This document shows positions 44,975-54,777 of a DNA stretch of 64,000 nt, piece by piece (position 1 is the stretch's first letter; each line of letters begins with the position of its first letter). A program made the translations under genes and the position numbers. The DNA is taken from assembly GCF_009650095.1 (NCBI RefSeq), contig NZ_CP045915.1:1178001-1242000 (forward strand). Reading direction: 5' to 3'. The stretch is from Gracilibacillus salitolerans (GTDB taxonomy: Bacteria > Bacillota > Bacilli > Bacillales > Amphibacillaceae). The notes under the pieces were generated by a model. That model had not been told where the DNA came from and made no database searches. It worked only from the letters and a program-made list of their open reading frames with translations.

Positions 44975-45964
44975 ATGGTAACCATTAAAGAAGTGGCAAA
45001 AAAGGCAAATGTAGCGGTATCAACAGCTTCTTATGCCTTAAACGGAATAAAAAAAGTTAGTCCAGAAACAAAAGAAAAAGTTGTACAAGCAGCTAGAGAG
45101 CTTAATTATAGAAAAAATGGATTTGCCAGCGATCTTAAAAGAAATTCGACTAAAACATTGGCCTTAATATTAAGTGACTTGTCAGGTCCTTTCTATTCAG
45201 AGTTGATTAGAGGGGTGCAAGATGTAGCAACAGATCATGGGTATGATTTAATCGCATGCAGTGCTATCGGTGGTGAAAATTCAACAGCTGCAAAGTTTTT
45301 GACAGAACATCGTGTCGATGGCTGTATCGTCCTGGCACATAATATCACAGATGAGATGTTAAAAAATGTGGCACATCATAATTTTCCAATTATATTGTTG
45401 GATAGGGAAATAGAAGTAGATTCGACAGTACATGTAAGAGTGAATAATAAAAAAGGTGGATTCAAAGCAACAGAATACTTAATCCAAAATGGTCATACTG
45501 ACATTGCTTTTGTTAGTGGTCCATCCAATTCATATGATAACAAAATGCGCTTTGCGGGATACCAAGAAGCATTACAAGCTTACAACATAGAACTTCAAAA
45601 TAAGTGGATTGTGTCTGGTAATTTCACTAGAGAAGGTGGAGAAAGCGCCGCAAATATATTAGCTGCACAAGATCAAGTTCCTACAGCTATTTTCTTTGCA
45701 AATGATGAGATGGCTGTAGGGGGAATGGAAGCTTTTCAAAAACGAGGAATTAGTATCCCTAATGATATTTCCATTATCGGCTTTGATGATATTTTAGAAG
45801 CAAAATATGTATATCCGAAATTAACAACAATCCGGCAACCCAAGTATGAAATGGGAGCATCAGCGACACACATAATTTTTCAAATGCTTAAAAATGAGGA
45901 AGTGAATCCAACTTTTGAGTTGCATACTGATTTAATCATTAGAGAATCTGTTAAAAAACTTTAA
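44975..45964 (+). CDS. LacI-family regulator of the importer/GH3 operon
   Basis: 329 residues: helix-turn-helix TIKEVAKKANVAVSTASYALNG, hinge NYRKNGFASDLKR, then ligand domain. ATG 44975 is 8 bases after GCAGGAG; a GTG at 44966 is less likely. It is read in the same direction as the binding protein and permease genes and probably represses all of them through the twin GAAACGTTTC sites until a sugar binds. Confidence 0.92.
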   Translation: MVTIKEVAKKANVAVSTASYALNGIKKVSPETKEKVVQAARELNYRKNGFASDLKRNSTKTLALILSDLSGPFYSELIRGVQDVATDHGYDLIACSAIGGENSTAAKFLTEHRVDGCIVLAHNITDEMLKNVAHHNFPIILLDREIEVDSTVHVRVNNKKGGFKATEYLIQNGHTDIAFVSGPSNSYDNKMRFAGYQEALQAYNIELQNKWIVSGNFTREGGESAANILAAQDQVPTAIFFANDEMAVGGMEAFQKRGISIPNDISIIGFDDILEAKYVYPKLTTIRQPKYEMGASATHIIFQMLKNEEVNPTFELHTDLIIRESVKKL

Positions 45965-46049
45965 TCCTTTACTTCATTAAAGGAGGTGAGGACATCAATA
46001 AGCTCGGATTCTTTGACAAGATCTAAATCCTAAAAGAGGAGTGTAAAGA

Positions 46050-47261
46050 ATGAAAAATAAAGTAGCTTTATTTATAGGTTTGATTGCTGTAGTTCTGTTA
46101 TTAATGGCTGGTTGTTCAAGTGGAGATGATGAAAACACTATTAAAGTTTGGACGATGAACAATTCAATGGAAGATTTTGTGACAAAGTATGAGGAAGAAA
46201 ATGATGTATCTGTGGAAGTACAAGTTATTCCTTGGGGAGAAGTAAAAGATAAGTTTTTAACGGCAATTGCATCAGGTGAAGGTCCAGATGTGGTTCAAGT
46301 AGGTACTACAGGGGTGCCGGAATACGCCGATGCGGGGATGTTTATGGATTTATCAGACTATATAAGTGAATATGAAAATTTCAATCCTGACAACTTCTAT
46401 GAAGGTGCAATTGGTACAACCGAATATGAAGGAGAAACGATAGGGGTTCCATTTCACGTAGATACTAGAGTCTTGTTTTATAGAACAGACATATTAGCAG
46501 ATGTTGGTTATCCAGAAGGACCTAAAAACTGGGATGAGATGGTAGATGCTTCTAGACAGTTAGCTGAACGTGGCGATGATCAGTACGCGATTGATCTTCC
46601 TAGAGATGATCCTCAATATCCATTTATGCTCGCTTGGCAACATGGTTGGAACTATAACGAGGATGAAGGTGCTAGTAATTTTGAAGATCCTAAATTTTTG
46701 GAAGCGATGTCAAAGTATGAAACGTTTTATCAAGAAGGATTGTCGCAGTTAGAAGAAGGTAAAGAGTTAGTTCAGGCCTTTAGTGACGGGTCTAAGCCAA
46801 TGTTTTTCAGTGGTCCATGGGATATTAAAACAATCATTGATGGCGCGCCTGAAATTGAAGATCAATGGGATGTTCGTGTTATGCCAGAGCAGGACACAAA
46901 CCGCTCTATGATTGGTGGCTCTCACTTTGGAGTGTTCCATAACTCAGAAAAGGTCGAGCAATCCTTAGATTTTATTAACTGGTTAGCTGATGCAGATACA
47001 CAGTTAGAGTGGTACAAAGATGTAAATGAGTTACCAGCTAATTTAGAAGCTTGGGAGGATCCAATTCTAGCAGATGACCCTAAGTTTAGTGTGTTTGGCG
47101 AACAACTCGAGTCAACAGAAGTATTACCGATGATAACGGAATATACAGAAATGAGTGAAGAATTACTAAACTATATGGAAGAAGTATATAGAGGTGGCGC
47201 AGATTTAGAGTCTACTTTAGAAGATTACCGAACAAAAGTAACTGATATTCTGTCTGAATAA
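46050..47261 (+). CDS. Sugar ABC transporter solute-binding lipoprotein
   Basis: 403 residues, lipobox LMAGCSS (Cys about 24), then a family 1 extracellular sugar-binding domain starting NTIKVWTMNN and containing AIASGEGPDVVQVGTT and MFFSGPWDIK. Ribosome binding site AGAGGAG. It delivers oligosaccharide to the two permeases downstream; a hairpin lies between it and them. Confidence 0.93.
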   Translation: MKNKVALFIGLIAVVLLLMAGCSSGDDENTIKVWTMNNSMEDFVTKYEEENDVSVEVQVIPWGEVKDKFLTAIASGEGPDVVQVGTTGVPEYADAGMFMDLSDYISEYENFNPDNFYEGAIGTTEYEGETIGVPFHVDTRVLFYRTDILADVGYPEGPKNWDEMVDASRQLAERGDDQYAIDLPRDDPQYPFMLAWQHGWNYNEDEGASNFEDPKFLEAMSKYETFYQEGLSQLEEGKELVQAFSDGSKPMFFSGPWDIKTIIDGAPEIEDQWDVRVMPEQDTNRSMIGGSHFGVFHNSEKVEQSLDFINWLADADTQLEWYKDVNELPANLEAWEDPILADDPKFSVFGEQLESTEVLPMITEYTEMSEELLNYMEEVYRGGADLESTLEDYRTKVTDILSE

Positions 47262-47273
47262 AAAACATATAAA

Positions 47274-47303
47274 TAGGGTGCATCTGACTAGGTTTGCACC
47301 CTA
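47274..47303 (+). promoter_or_regulatory. Stem-loop between binding protein and permease gene
   Basis: TAGGGTGCA (47274-47282) and TGCACCCTA (47295-47303) form a perfect 9-base-pair stem with a 12-base loop and no T-run. Such stems allow more binding protein than permease to be made. Confidence 0.65.
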
Positions 47304-47330
47304 CATTGCTTGAAGGCAGGTGGAAAAAAG

Positions 47331-48218
47331 ATGACTAGATGGAAATATAAATTGATGCCACTATTTTTTATTGGCCCAGCAGTTTTGTTACTAATGGTAT
47401 TTTCTTTTGCGCCTATATTTCTCTCGTTAGGAATTAGTTTTACCGATCTAACCTTAATTGGTTTAGCAGATTGGTCTAAAATCAACTTCATTGGAATTGA
47501 AAATTTCGTTAAATTGTTTAAAGATAAAGTATTTCTTGAATCCATATTTAATACTTTTTTCTATGTCCTCATAGGTGTTCCATTGGCAGTTTCTAGTTCA
47601 TTAGTTATTGCTTTATTATTATCAATGGTAGGAAAGTGGTTATCTTCCACTTTTAGATTGATTTTCTATATGCCTTCCGTAACGAATATAGTAGCAATTG
47701 CAGTAGTTTGGGGCTTTTTATATAACCAGCAATATGGCTTGTTTAATTATTTGCTATCGCTTATCAATATTCAGTCCATACCATGGTTAGAAGACCCCTT
47801 AGTCGCGAAATTCTCATTAATCATTTTAGCTATCTGGAAAAGTAATGGTGTAAGCATGCTGATTTTTTTAGCTGCTTTACAATCTATCCCTAAAGTGTAC
47901 TATGAGGCAGCGGATATTGATGGAGCAAATCGTTGGCAGAAGTTCTTCAAAATAACATTACCATCCATGAGCTTTGCCACCTTTTTTGTAACTGTAACAA
48001 CAGTAATTGGATGGCTTCAGTTCTTTGAAGAACCGTTTGTAATGACAGATGGTGGTCCATTAAATGGTACAAACTCCATGGCGTTATATATCTACCAAAG
48101 AGGTTTTGAATATAACGATTTTGGTTATGCAGCAGCAGCATCATTTGTATTGTTTATCATTGTCATTGTTGCGACTATTGTTCAATTCAGATTTAGAAAA
48201 AAAGACCAGACATTGTGA
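47331..48218 (+). CDS. Sugar ABC transporter permease (MalF-like)
   Basis: About 295 residues, six helices, EAA loop YYEAADIDGANRWQKFFKITLPSM. The frame extends to TTG 47310, but ATG 47331 has GGTGGAA just upstream. Works with the next permease; 10 bases separate them. Confidence 0.92.
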   Translation: MTRWKYKLMPLFFIGPAVLLLMVFSFAPIFLSLGISFTDLTLIGLADWSKINFIGIENFVKLFKDKVFLESIFNTFFYVLIGVPLAVSSSLVIALLLSMVGKWLSSTFRLIFYMPSVTNIVAIAVVWGFLYNQQYGLFNYLLSLINIQSIPWLEDPLVAKFSLIILAIWKSNGVSMLIFLAALQSIPKVYYEAADIDGANRWQKFFKITLPSMSFATFFVTVTTVIGWLQFFEEPFVMTDGGPLNGTNSMALYIYQRGFEYNDFGYAAAASFVLFIIVIVATIVQFRFRKKDQTL

Positions 48219-48228
48219 GGTGTGATTA

Positions 48229-49050
48229 ATGGAAGCTAAGAGTAAATTGGAAAAGTTTATTGTTACACTTTTACTCGTCTTAGGTGGTATTTCAGTCTCT
48301 TTACCATTTATATGGATGATATTAAGTTCTTTTAAAACGGAGAGAGAAGTTTTGCAGATACCGCCAACATTATTTCCTCAAAATCCAACTTTTCAAAATT
48401 ATTTGGAGTTATTCCAAAGTCTAAATTTTGATGTGTATTTAAGAAATACCTTGATTATCGTATTTTTTTCAATGATAGGCTTGTTACTAAATACTATGGC
48501 TGGATATGGTTTTGGGAAGTTCGAATTTAGAGGGAAAGAAATTTGGTTTATGGTAGTACTCGTTACCATGATGCTGCCAGGACAAATAACAATGATCCCA
48601 ACCTATTTAATTCTTAACGAAATGGGCTTAACGAATACGATGACTGGAATAGTATTACCAGGATTAATCGTTGCCTTTAATATATTTTTAATCAGACAAT
48701 TTATGGTTACAGTACCAGATGATTTGATTGAGGCAGCTCGACTAGATGGTGCAGGAGAAATATATATTTTCTTTAAATTGATTATTCCATTAGCGAAACC
48801 AATTTTATCAGTACAAGTGATACTAACATTTATCGCATCATGGAATAGTTTTTTGTGGCCATTAATTATTGCAAACGATCAAAGATTATACACATTGTCA
48901 GTAGGGTTATCGTTATTACAAGATCAATATGCTACAAACTATGGATTGCAAATGGCTGGTTCGGCTATTATGGTAATTCCAATTCTCATCATTTTTATGA
49001 TTTTCCAAAAATATCTAGTCGAAGGTTTTAACGTATCGGGAATAAAGTAA
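48229..49050 (+). CDS. Sugar ABC transporter permease (MalG-like)
   Basis: 273 residues, six helices, EAA loop LIEAARLDGAGEIYIFFKLIIPLAKP and the conserved end LVEGFNVSGIK. Preceded by GAGGTGTG. No ATPase gene accompanies the pair, so a shared MsmX-like ATPase is expected. Confidence 0.93.
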   Translation: MEAKSKLEKFIVTLLLVLGGISVSLPFIWMILSSFKTEREVLQIPPTLFPQNPTFQNYLELFQSLNFDVYLRNTLIIVFFSMIGLLLNTMAGYGFGKFEFRGKEIWFMVVLVTMMLPGQITMIPTYLILNEMGLTNTMTGIVLPGLIVAFNIFLIRQFMVTVPDDLIEAARLDGAGEIYIFFKLIIPLAKPILSVQVILTFIASWNSFLWPLIIANDQRLYTLSVGLSLLQDQYATNYGLQMAGSAIMVIPILIIFMIFQKYLVEGFNVSGIK

Positions 49051-49088
49051 AAAAATATTAAAGTTAGTGTTTTATGAGGGGGCACACA

Positions 49089-51245
49089 ATGAATCTAACA
49101 CAATTACTAAATGACATGACTTTAGATGAAAAAATAGATCAATTCATTCAACTAGCCACTTTCTTCTATGCTGGTGCAGAAACCCAAGGGGAAATTACGG
49201 GGCCAATGGAGGATATGGGAATATCGCAAGAAATTATTCGAAATAGTGGTTCTGTACTTGGTGCATCAGGTGCAAAAGAAGTTAAAAATATCCAAAAGGT
49301 TCACTTAGAAAACAATAGATTAGGCATACCTTTGCTTATGATGGCTGATATTGTTCACGGATTTAAAACCATCTTTCCAGTCCCATTAGCAATTGGTTGC
49401 TCGTGGGATGAAGAGCTTGCGGAGCGCAGTGCGGAAATTGCGGCGAAAGAAGCTGCTGTTTCTGGAGTGCATGTTACCTTTGCGCCGATGGTTGATTTAG
49501 TTAGAGATCCACGTTGGGGCAGAGTTATGGAAACGACTGGTGAAGATCCGTACCTTAATAGTAGATTTGCAAAGGCATTTGTAAGAGGATTCCAAGGTGA
49601 TGACTTAACAAATGATACAGATAGAGTTGCAGCTTGTGTAAAACATTTTGCGGCTTATGGAGCACCTGAGGGCGGACGTGACTATAACACAGTTAACATG
49701 TCAGAAAGAGAGCTAAGAGAATATTATCTGCCAGCTTATAAGGCGGCGCTTGATGAAGGTTGTGAAATGGTAATGACAGCCTTTAACACAGTTGATGGTA
49801 TACCTGCAACAGGAAACAAAAAACTGATGAGAGATTTATTAAGAGAAGAGTGGGATTTTAATGGTGTTATGATCTCTGATTGGGGCGCTGTTAAAGAATT
49901 AATACCACACGGTATAGCAGCAGACGAAAGTGAAGCAGCATTTAAAGCGATTAATGCTGGTGTAGATATCGAAATGATGACAGCTTGTTATGTGAAAAAC
50001 TTAAAGGATTTGGTGGAAGCTGAAGAAGTAAAAGAAGAACTTATCGATGAAGCCGTAATCCGTATACTGGAACTTAAAGAGAAATTAGGATTGTTTGAAA
50101 ATCCTTATCGAGGTGCTGATGAACAATTAGAAAAAGAAGTGATTATGAGTACAGAGCATCGAGAAGTTGCTTATGAGCTTGCTACTAAATCATGCGTTTT
50201 ATTAAAGAACGAAGAAATTCTTCCACTTCAAAAAGACAAGAAAATAGCACTTATAGGACCGTTTGCAAATAATGGTGACATACTTGGGCAATGGTCTTGG
50301 CAAGGTTCAAAGGAAGAATCTGTAAAGATTTATGAAGGAATGACTAATAAAGTAGGAATAGCTAATGTTCTCACTGCTCGAGGTAGTGGTATTGACTCTG
50401 CTACAGATGATCAATTTGCTGAAGCAGTTAAAATTGCAAAGAAAGCAGACGTTATTGTGTTAGCTTTAGGTGAAAAGTCAGAAATGAGTGGTGAAGCAGG
50501 GAGTCGTTCCAATATACGCTTACCTGATGTGCAATTAAAGCTAATTGAAGAAATGAAAAAATTGAATAAACCAATCGTTTCTGTATTAATTAATGGACGC
50601 CCACTTGACTTACACGGCGTATATGAAGAATCTGATGGCATTTTAGAGGGATGGTTCCCTGGTACAGAAGGTGGAAGAGCTATCGCTGACTTACTCTACG
50701 GTGATGTTAACCCTTCCGGCCGTCTGACAATGTCCTTTCCTTACAATGTAGGGCAAGTACCCGTTTATTATAATCACTACAATACAGGTCGTCCAAAGGA
50801 TGCTCCTGATGCACAGGATCGCTATGTGTCACAATATTTAGATATTCCAAATGAACCTCTTTTTCCATTCGGTTTCGGGTTAAGTTATACGAATTATCAA
50901 TATAGTGATTTAACTTTATCGACGGACCACTTAACAGCAAACGATGAAATCGAAGTCTCGGTAAAAGTTAAAAACGTAGGCTCTACTAAAGGTGAAGAGG
51001 TCGTTCAATTATATGTGCGAGATCTTGTAGGAGAAGTTGTACGACCATTAAAAGAATTAAAAGCATATCAAAAGATTAAATTGAATCCTGGGGAAGAACG
51101 AGAAATTACTTTCAGCTTAACAGAGGAACAATTACGTTATTATCATGCAGACCTGTCTTTTGAAAGTGATACAGGTAAGTTCAAAGTATTTGTTGGACCT
51201 AATAGCAGGGAATGCTTGGAGCAGTCATTTGATTTAAGAAAATAA
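49089..51245 (+). CDS. GH3 beta-glycosidase (beta-glucosidase/xylosidase type)
   Basis: A 718-residue cytosolic enzyme: N-terminal GH3 barrel with VDLVRDPRWGRVMETTGEDP, the catalytic nucleophile Asp264 in GVMISDWGAV, the alpha/beta domain with CVLLKNEEILPL and GEKSEMSGEAGSRS, and a C-terminal Fn3-like domain (KNVGSTKGEEVVQLYV). No signal peptide, so it cleaves imported oligosaccharides, probably releasing glucose or xylose. ATG 49089 follows GAGGGGG; ATG 49074 lies before that site. Last intact gene of the LacI-controlled operon. Confidence 0.93.
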   Translation: MNLTQLLNDMTLDEKIDQFIQLATFFYAGAETQGEITGPMEDMGISQEIIRNSGSVLGASGAKEVKNIQKVHLENNRLGIPLLMMADIVHGFKTIFPVPLAIGCSWDEELAERSAEIAAKEAAVSGVHVTFAPMVDLVRDPRWGRVMETTGEDPYLNSRFAKAFVRGFQGDDLTNDTDRVAACVKHFAAYGAPEGGRDYNTVNMSERELREYYLPAYKAALDEGCEMVMTAFNTVDGIPATGNKKLMRDLLREEWDFNGVMISDWGAVKELIPHGIAADESEAAFKAINAGVDIEMMTACYVKNLKDLVEAEEVKEELIDEAVIRILELKEKLGLFENPYRGADEQLEKEVIMSTEHREVAYELATKSCVLLKNEEILPLQKDKKIALIGPFANNGDILGQWSWQGSKEESVKIYEGMTNKVGIANVLTARGSGIDSATDDQFAEAVKIAKKADVIVLALGEKSEMSGEAGSRSNIRLPDVQLKLIEEMKKLNKPIVSVLINGRPLDLHGVYEESDGILEGWFPGTEGGRAIADLLYGDVNPSGRLTMSFPYNVGQVPVYYNHYNTGRPKDAPDAQDRYVSQYLDIPNEPLFPFGFGLSYTNYQYSDLTLSTDHLTANDEIEVSVKVKNVGSTKGEEVVQLYVRDLVGEVVRPLKELKAYQKIKLNPGEEREITFSLTEEQLRYYHADLSFESDTGKFKVFVGPNSRECLEQSFDLRK

Positions 51246-51261
51246 AAACATAGGAAAAAAT

Positions 51262-51287
51262 GGGTGTGATAATTTGCACCCTTTTTT
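51262..51287 (+). terminator. Terminator after the GH3 gene
   Basis: GGGTG and CACCC pair around a short A/T-rich loop, followed by TTTTTT. Confidence 0.65.
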
Positions 51288-51318
51288 CTATTCTACATGT
51301 TTTAAGGAGTGTTCGAGA

Positions 51319-51393
51319 ATGATGGAAGTCAAGGATCAAAGTATTGCCATCAATGGCGAACAGGTTATGATTTTTGGATTTAGAGGGTTATAA
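51319..51393 (+). pseudogene. N-terminal scrap of a glycosidase-like gene
   Basis: AAGGAGTG precedes ATG 51319 and 24 codons reading MMEVKDQSIAINGEQVMIFG, then FRGL and a stop. The SIxINGExVxIFGG-type opening is how GH35/GH42-like beta-galactosidases begin. All the rest is gone. This looks like a gene deleted from the end of the GH3 operon. Confidence 0.55.
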
Positions 51394-51505
51394 AAAACAA
51401 TAAATGGATTTATATTTTAGGGTGTTGGTCTAAATTATCTAGTTTAGACTTTATCCCCCTTCATTCTTTCTCGTTCAATTTTTCTGCGTCGAGTAATAAA
51501 GCGTA

Positions 51506-52069
51506 TCATCTTCGTTTTACCTCTTCAAAACTCGTGCTTGTAACAAGGAAGTATCCAAATAGAAATATTATAAATTGTATCGGTAATGAATAAAGGTGAT
51601 TCCAATTGATTGACTTATAAAATCCTAACCACTCGAAAAACGGTTCACCTATTAATGAGCTAAGAAATGCATAAAAAATAGCTTTTAAAATAGGTGAAAT
51701 ATTTGGTTTTATTTGCACAAGTAATAGAAAAGCAACAGGAAGAAGACTTAAATCCCAAGGGAAGAAAGCTGGCAAAAACGGTATAAGTTCATATCTGTAA
51801 TCCCAATAACCCAATTCTGTTCCAAAGGAATCTAGGAACATCGAGATAAATATGGTAAAAAAAGCTCCGAGTAGTAAACGGTTAGTGGACTCCTTTTTTC
51901 TATATTTCCACCATAAAACCCAAGGAATAATAGATAATATGAAACAAAACCACCATTGCCAAGATAAAAACACATATTCCATCCAAATATTATGATCCTT
52001 TTGATTAGCTTCCACTAAAATTTTATAAACATCATCTGTTTTTTTTGCCACTTCTTCTGGAATAATCAT
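51506..52069 (-). CDS. CBO0543-family membrane protein
   Basis: About 187 residues with five or six hydrophobic helices and the family's aromatic pattern: SWQWWFCFILSIIPWVLWWKYRKK, then FLDSFGTELGYWDYRYELIPFLPAFFPWDLSLLPV. The function is unknown; the family is common in Bacillaceae. ATG 52069 is about 9 bases after AAAAGGA; the ATG at 52078 is directly against that site. Confidence 0.75.
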   Translation of the reverse strand: MIIPEEVAKKTDDVYKILVEANQKDHNIWMEYVFLSWQWWFCFILSIIPWVLWWKYRKKESTNRLLLGAFFTIFISMFLDSFGTELGYWDYRYELIPFLPAFFPWDLSLLPVAFLLLVQIKPNISPILKAIFYAFLSSLIGEPFFEWLGFYKSINWNHLYSLPIQFIIFLFGYFLVTSTSFEEVKRR

Positions 52070-52258
52070 TTTAATCATTCCTTTTAATGAACTTTTTAAA
52101 TCAATGTCACAATATTATAAGGTTAAACTAAAGTCTAGATTTTATTCTAATTATCTCCTACCAATGGTGGTAATATTATGGGTGTAATCCCGTCTACCTG
52201 ATCTAAACTTAAAATAAGAAGTGGCAAATTTAAACTATTTTCTTAAATGCGGTGAATA

Positions 52259-53023
52259 CTATGAGTTAACTTGAGATGGAGGCATACCCATCCATTTTTT
52301 GAACATACGATTAAAATAAGATTGATCACAATACCCTAGATATTCTGCTGCTTCCTTAACAGACATTTGGGTAGTAGTTAATAGATTCCATGCCATGTTT
52401 ACACGTGTCTGGTGTAAATATTGAATAGGTGTCACACCAATTACTTCTTTAAATAATACCGTAACATAGTTAGGTGATACATTTGCTATTTTGGATAATT
52501 CATCAATGGTAATATGATTGCGGAAATTGTATAGGATATACTCTTGTACTTTTCGTACCACAGTTTCCTTTCCAGGTGAAGCACTTTGTTCAAACCTTTC
52601 TTGGGAAATTAGCAATAATAATTCCGACAATATATTACGTGATAACTGCTCGTAATACGTTCTTTGACCAAGCCATTGGACATATAAAAAGGCAAAACGT
52701 TGCTCAAAATAAGCGGAATTTCTCGGTTTATACCGAAATAATTGATCTTTCGCTGGAAAGGGTAAAGGAAAATCAACCGTTTTGGTTTCAGTAGAAAATA
52801 AAACGGTATATTTTCGGTGAGATTTAAATTGATGATTTTTCCAAGCACGGTATAAATTATCGGGTATCCATAAAAACTCTCCCTTTTCTAACTCTAATTG
52901 CTTATTTTCGATGTAATAAACTACTTTTCCTTCCGTAACATAAACAAGTGTATATAAGCCACGTGCTTTTTCCGTGCTCCAATATGGATCGATATCATGA
53001 TATACCCCTTCTATTTTCAACAT
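52259..53023 (-). CDS. AraC-family regulator of the sulfatase operon
   Basis: 254 residues: N-terminal cupin-like sensor (YVTEGKVVYYIENKQLELEKGEFLWIPDN) and C-terminal double helix-turn-helix (TIDELSKIANVSPNYVTVLFKE and AAEYLGYCDQSYFNRMFKKW). Divergent from the sulfatase operon at 53225, with 201 bases between, so it probably activates that operon on binding a sugar. AGGAG lies 8 bases before its ATG. Confidence 0.9.
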   Translation of the reverse strand: MLKIEGVYHDIDPYWSTEKARGLYTLVYVTEGKVVYYIENKQLELEKGEFLWIPDNLYRAWKNHQFKSHRKYTVLFSTETKTVDFPLPFPAKDQLFRYKPRNSAYFEQRFAFLYVQWLGQRTYYEQLSRNILSELLLLISQERFEQSASPGKETVVRKVQEYILYNFRNHITIDELSKIANVSPNYVTVLFKEVIGVTPIQYLHQTRVNMAWNLLTTTQMSVKEAAEYLGYCDQSYFNRMFKKWMGMPPSQVNS

Positions 53024-53052
53024 AAGTCATACTCCTATTTAAGAAAAATTGA

Positions 53053-53131
53053 TGAATTGTACAAATATTGTGATTTTGTTTATTTTAATTATAACGCAAT
53101 CCTATTATGATATCTATAAAGTAACAATTCA
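53053..53131. promoter_or_regulatory. Possible AraC-regulator binding sites
   Basis: TGAATTGT (53053-53060) and ACAATTCA (53124-53131) are an 8-base inverted repeat about 63 bases apart, in the divergent region. A weak promoter-like TTGTGA with TATAAC lies between. Only suggestive. Confidence 0.3.
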
Positions 53132-53224
53132 CATTGAACGTTTATCCATTCCGATAAATGATCTAGTGTTCTAGTAATAAGATGATGAATTATCCAATAC
53201 AAAAATGAAAGTGAGGGGATTTTT

Positions 53225-54694
53225 ATGAAAATTTTGTATATTGACATTGATTCGCTACGTCCTGACCACCTTGGAGTATATGGGTACCATCGAAACACGT
53301 CGCCAAACATTGATCGAATTGCTAAAAAAGGGGTGACCTTTACAAATTATTATGCATCAGACGCGCCGTGTGCGCCTTCACGTAATGCAATGTTTAGTTC
53401 AAGGTTTGGTATTCATACGGGGTCAATTAATCACGGTGGATTAGATGCAGATGTTAGACCAATAGGTGCAGACAGACCATTTAATCATCATCATACTCCT
53501 TATCAAGCCTGGGTAGAAGACCTTCGATTTAAGGGTCACCATACGGCAATGATTAGTCCATTTCCTGGTCGACATGCAAAGTGGAATGTACTGGAAGGAT
53601 TTCTAGAGATGCATGATACGGGAAAACACGCCGGTGAAACAGCAGGGGATGTAGCGAAAGAAGCATTGAAATGGATTAAAGGGCGAGGAACAGAAAAAGA
53701 AGACTGGTTCTTATATCTAAATTTCTGGGACCCGCATACCCCTTACCGTACACCAGCGGAATATGGTAATCCGTTTGAACATTCCCCAGCCGCTGATTGG
53801 TTGACAGATGATATCATCGCAAAACAGAGAGAAAGTTTTGGTCCAATGAGTGCTCGAGAGTTACCAGCAAGAAATCAATGGCCTAATTTGCCCGAAGAAA
53901 TCTCTTGTCGTGAAGATTTTAAACGTTGGATTGACGGCTATGATACAGCGATAAGACATGTGGACGACCATGTAGGTCAACTTCTTCAAGCATTAGAAGA
54001 GGAAGGAATATTAGAAGAAACAACGATTATTATATCTGCAGACCATGGTGAGAACCAAGGTGAGTTAAATATATACGGAGATCATCAGACAGCCGATCAT
54101 ATTACAAGTCGTGTCCCATTAATCATGGCTGGTCCAGATATAAAACACGGACATATAGATGAAGAATTCCATTATCAAATTGACCTAGGTCCAACATTAG
54201 TTGAATTAGTTGGGGCAGAACCACGTGAAAGATGGGATGGAACAAGTTTTCTCCCTACCATTACAAAAGGAGAAGCAGCAGGTCGTGACTATTTAGTAGT
54301 TAGTCAAGCTGCATGGAGTTGCCAAAGAGGTGTTCTTTATGATAACTGGATGTTAATTCGAACCTATCATGATGGGTTAAAGGATTTTCCTGATTTAATG
54401 TTATTTGATATTGAAAACGATCCACATGAGACAACCAATTTAGTAGAGAAAAAGCCAGAAGTTGTAGCAAAGGGTCTAAGATTATTGGATGAATGGGTGG
54501 CCGAACAAATGATTACATCGGATTCTCCAACAGATCCAATGTGGAACGTTATTCAAGAAGGTGGCCCGTTCCATACAAGAGGTAATTTTAACAATTATGT
54601 AAAAAAGTTAAGAAATGAAGGTCGAGAAGATGCCGCAGAAATACTAGCAAAACGTCATCAAAAATTTCAAAAAATCTATAAGAAACGTAATTAA
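53225..54694 (+). CDS. Type I sulfatase, cytosolic (first of pair)
   Basis: 489 residues, no signal peptide. Formylglycine motif DAPCAPSRNAMFSSRFG with Cys49 in C-x-P-S-R; metal site IDIDSLRPDHLG near the start; DPHTPYR and SADHGENQGELNIYGDH supply other metal and sulfate ligands. Ribosome binding site GAGGGGA. Its close relative at 55626 shares layout over the full length, indicating duplication and probably different sulfate positions. It needs formylglycine formation by an enzyme outside the window. Confidence 0.92.
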   Translation: MKILYIDIDSLRPDHLGVYGYHRNTSPNIDRIAKKGVTFTNYYASDAPCAPSRNAMFSSRFGIHTGSINHGGLDADVRPIGADRPFNHHHTPYQAWVEDLRFKGHHTAMISPFPGRHAKWNVLEGFLEMHDTGKHAGETAGDVAKEALKWIKGRGTEKEDWFLYLNFWDPHTPYRTPAEYGNPFEHSPAADWLTDDIIAKQRESFGPMSARELPARNQWPNLPEEISCREDFKRWIDGYDTAIRHVDDHVGQLLQALEEEGILEETTIIISADHGENQGELNIYGDHQTADHITSRVPLIMAGPDIKHGHIDEEFHYQIDLGPTLVELVGAEPRERWDGTSFLPTITKGEAAGRDYLVVSQAAWSCQRGVLYDNWMLIRTYHDGLKDFPDLMLFDIENDPHETTNLVEKKPEVVAKGLRLLDEWVAEQMITSDSPTDPMWNVIQEGGPFHTRGNFNNYVKKLRNEGREDAAEILAKRHQKFQKIYKKRN

Positions 54695-54777
54695 GGAGCA
54701 TTTTTTGCTGGGAAGTCATTTTAAGGAGACAAAATTGGCATGAACTTCGACATCTTATAGAGAAAGGAAAGTGAAAA

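Noticed and set aside
51428..51449. GTCTAAA/TTTAGAC inverted repeat
   Set aside because: Seven base pairs, AT-rich, no T-run; too weak to call a terminator.
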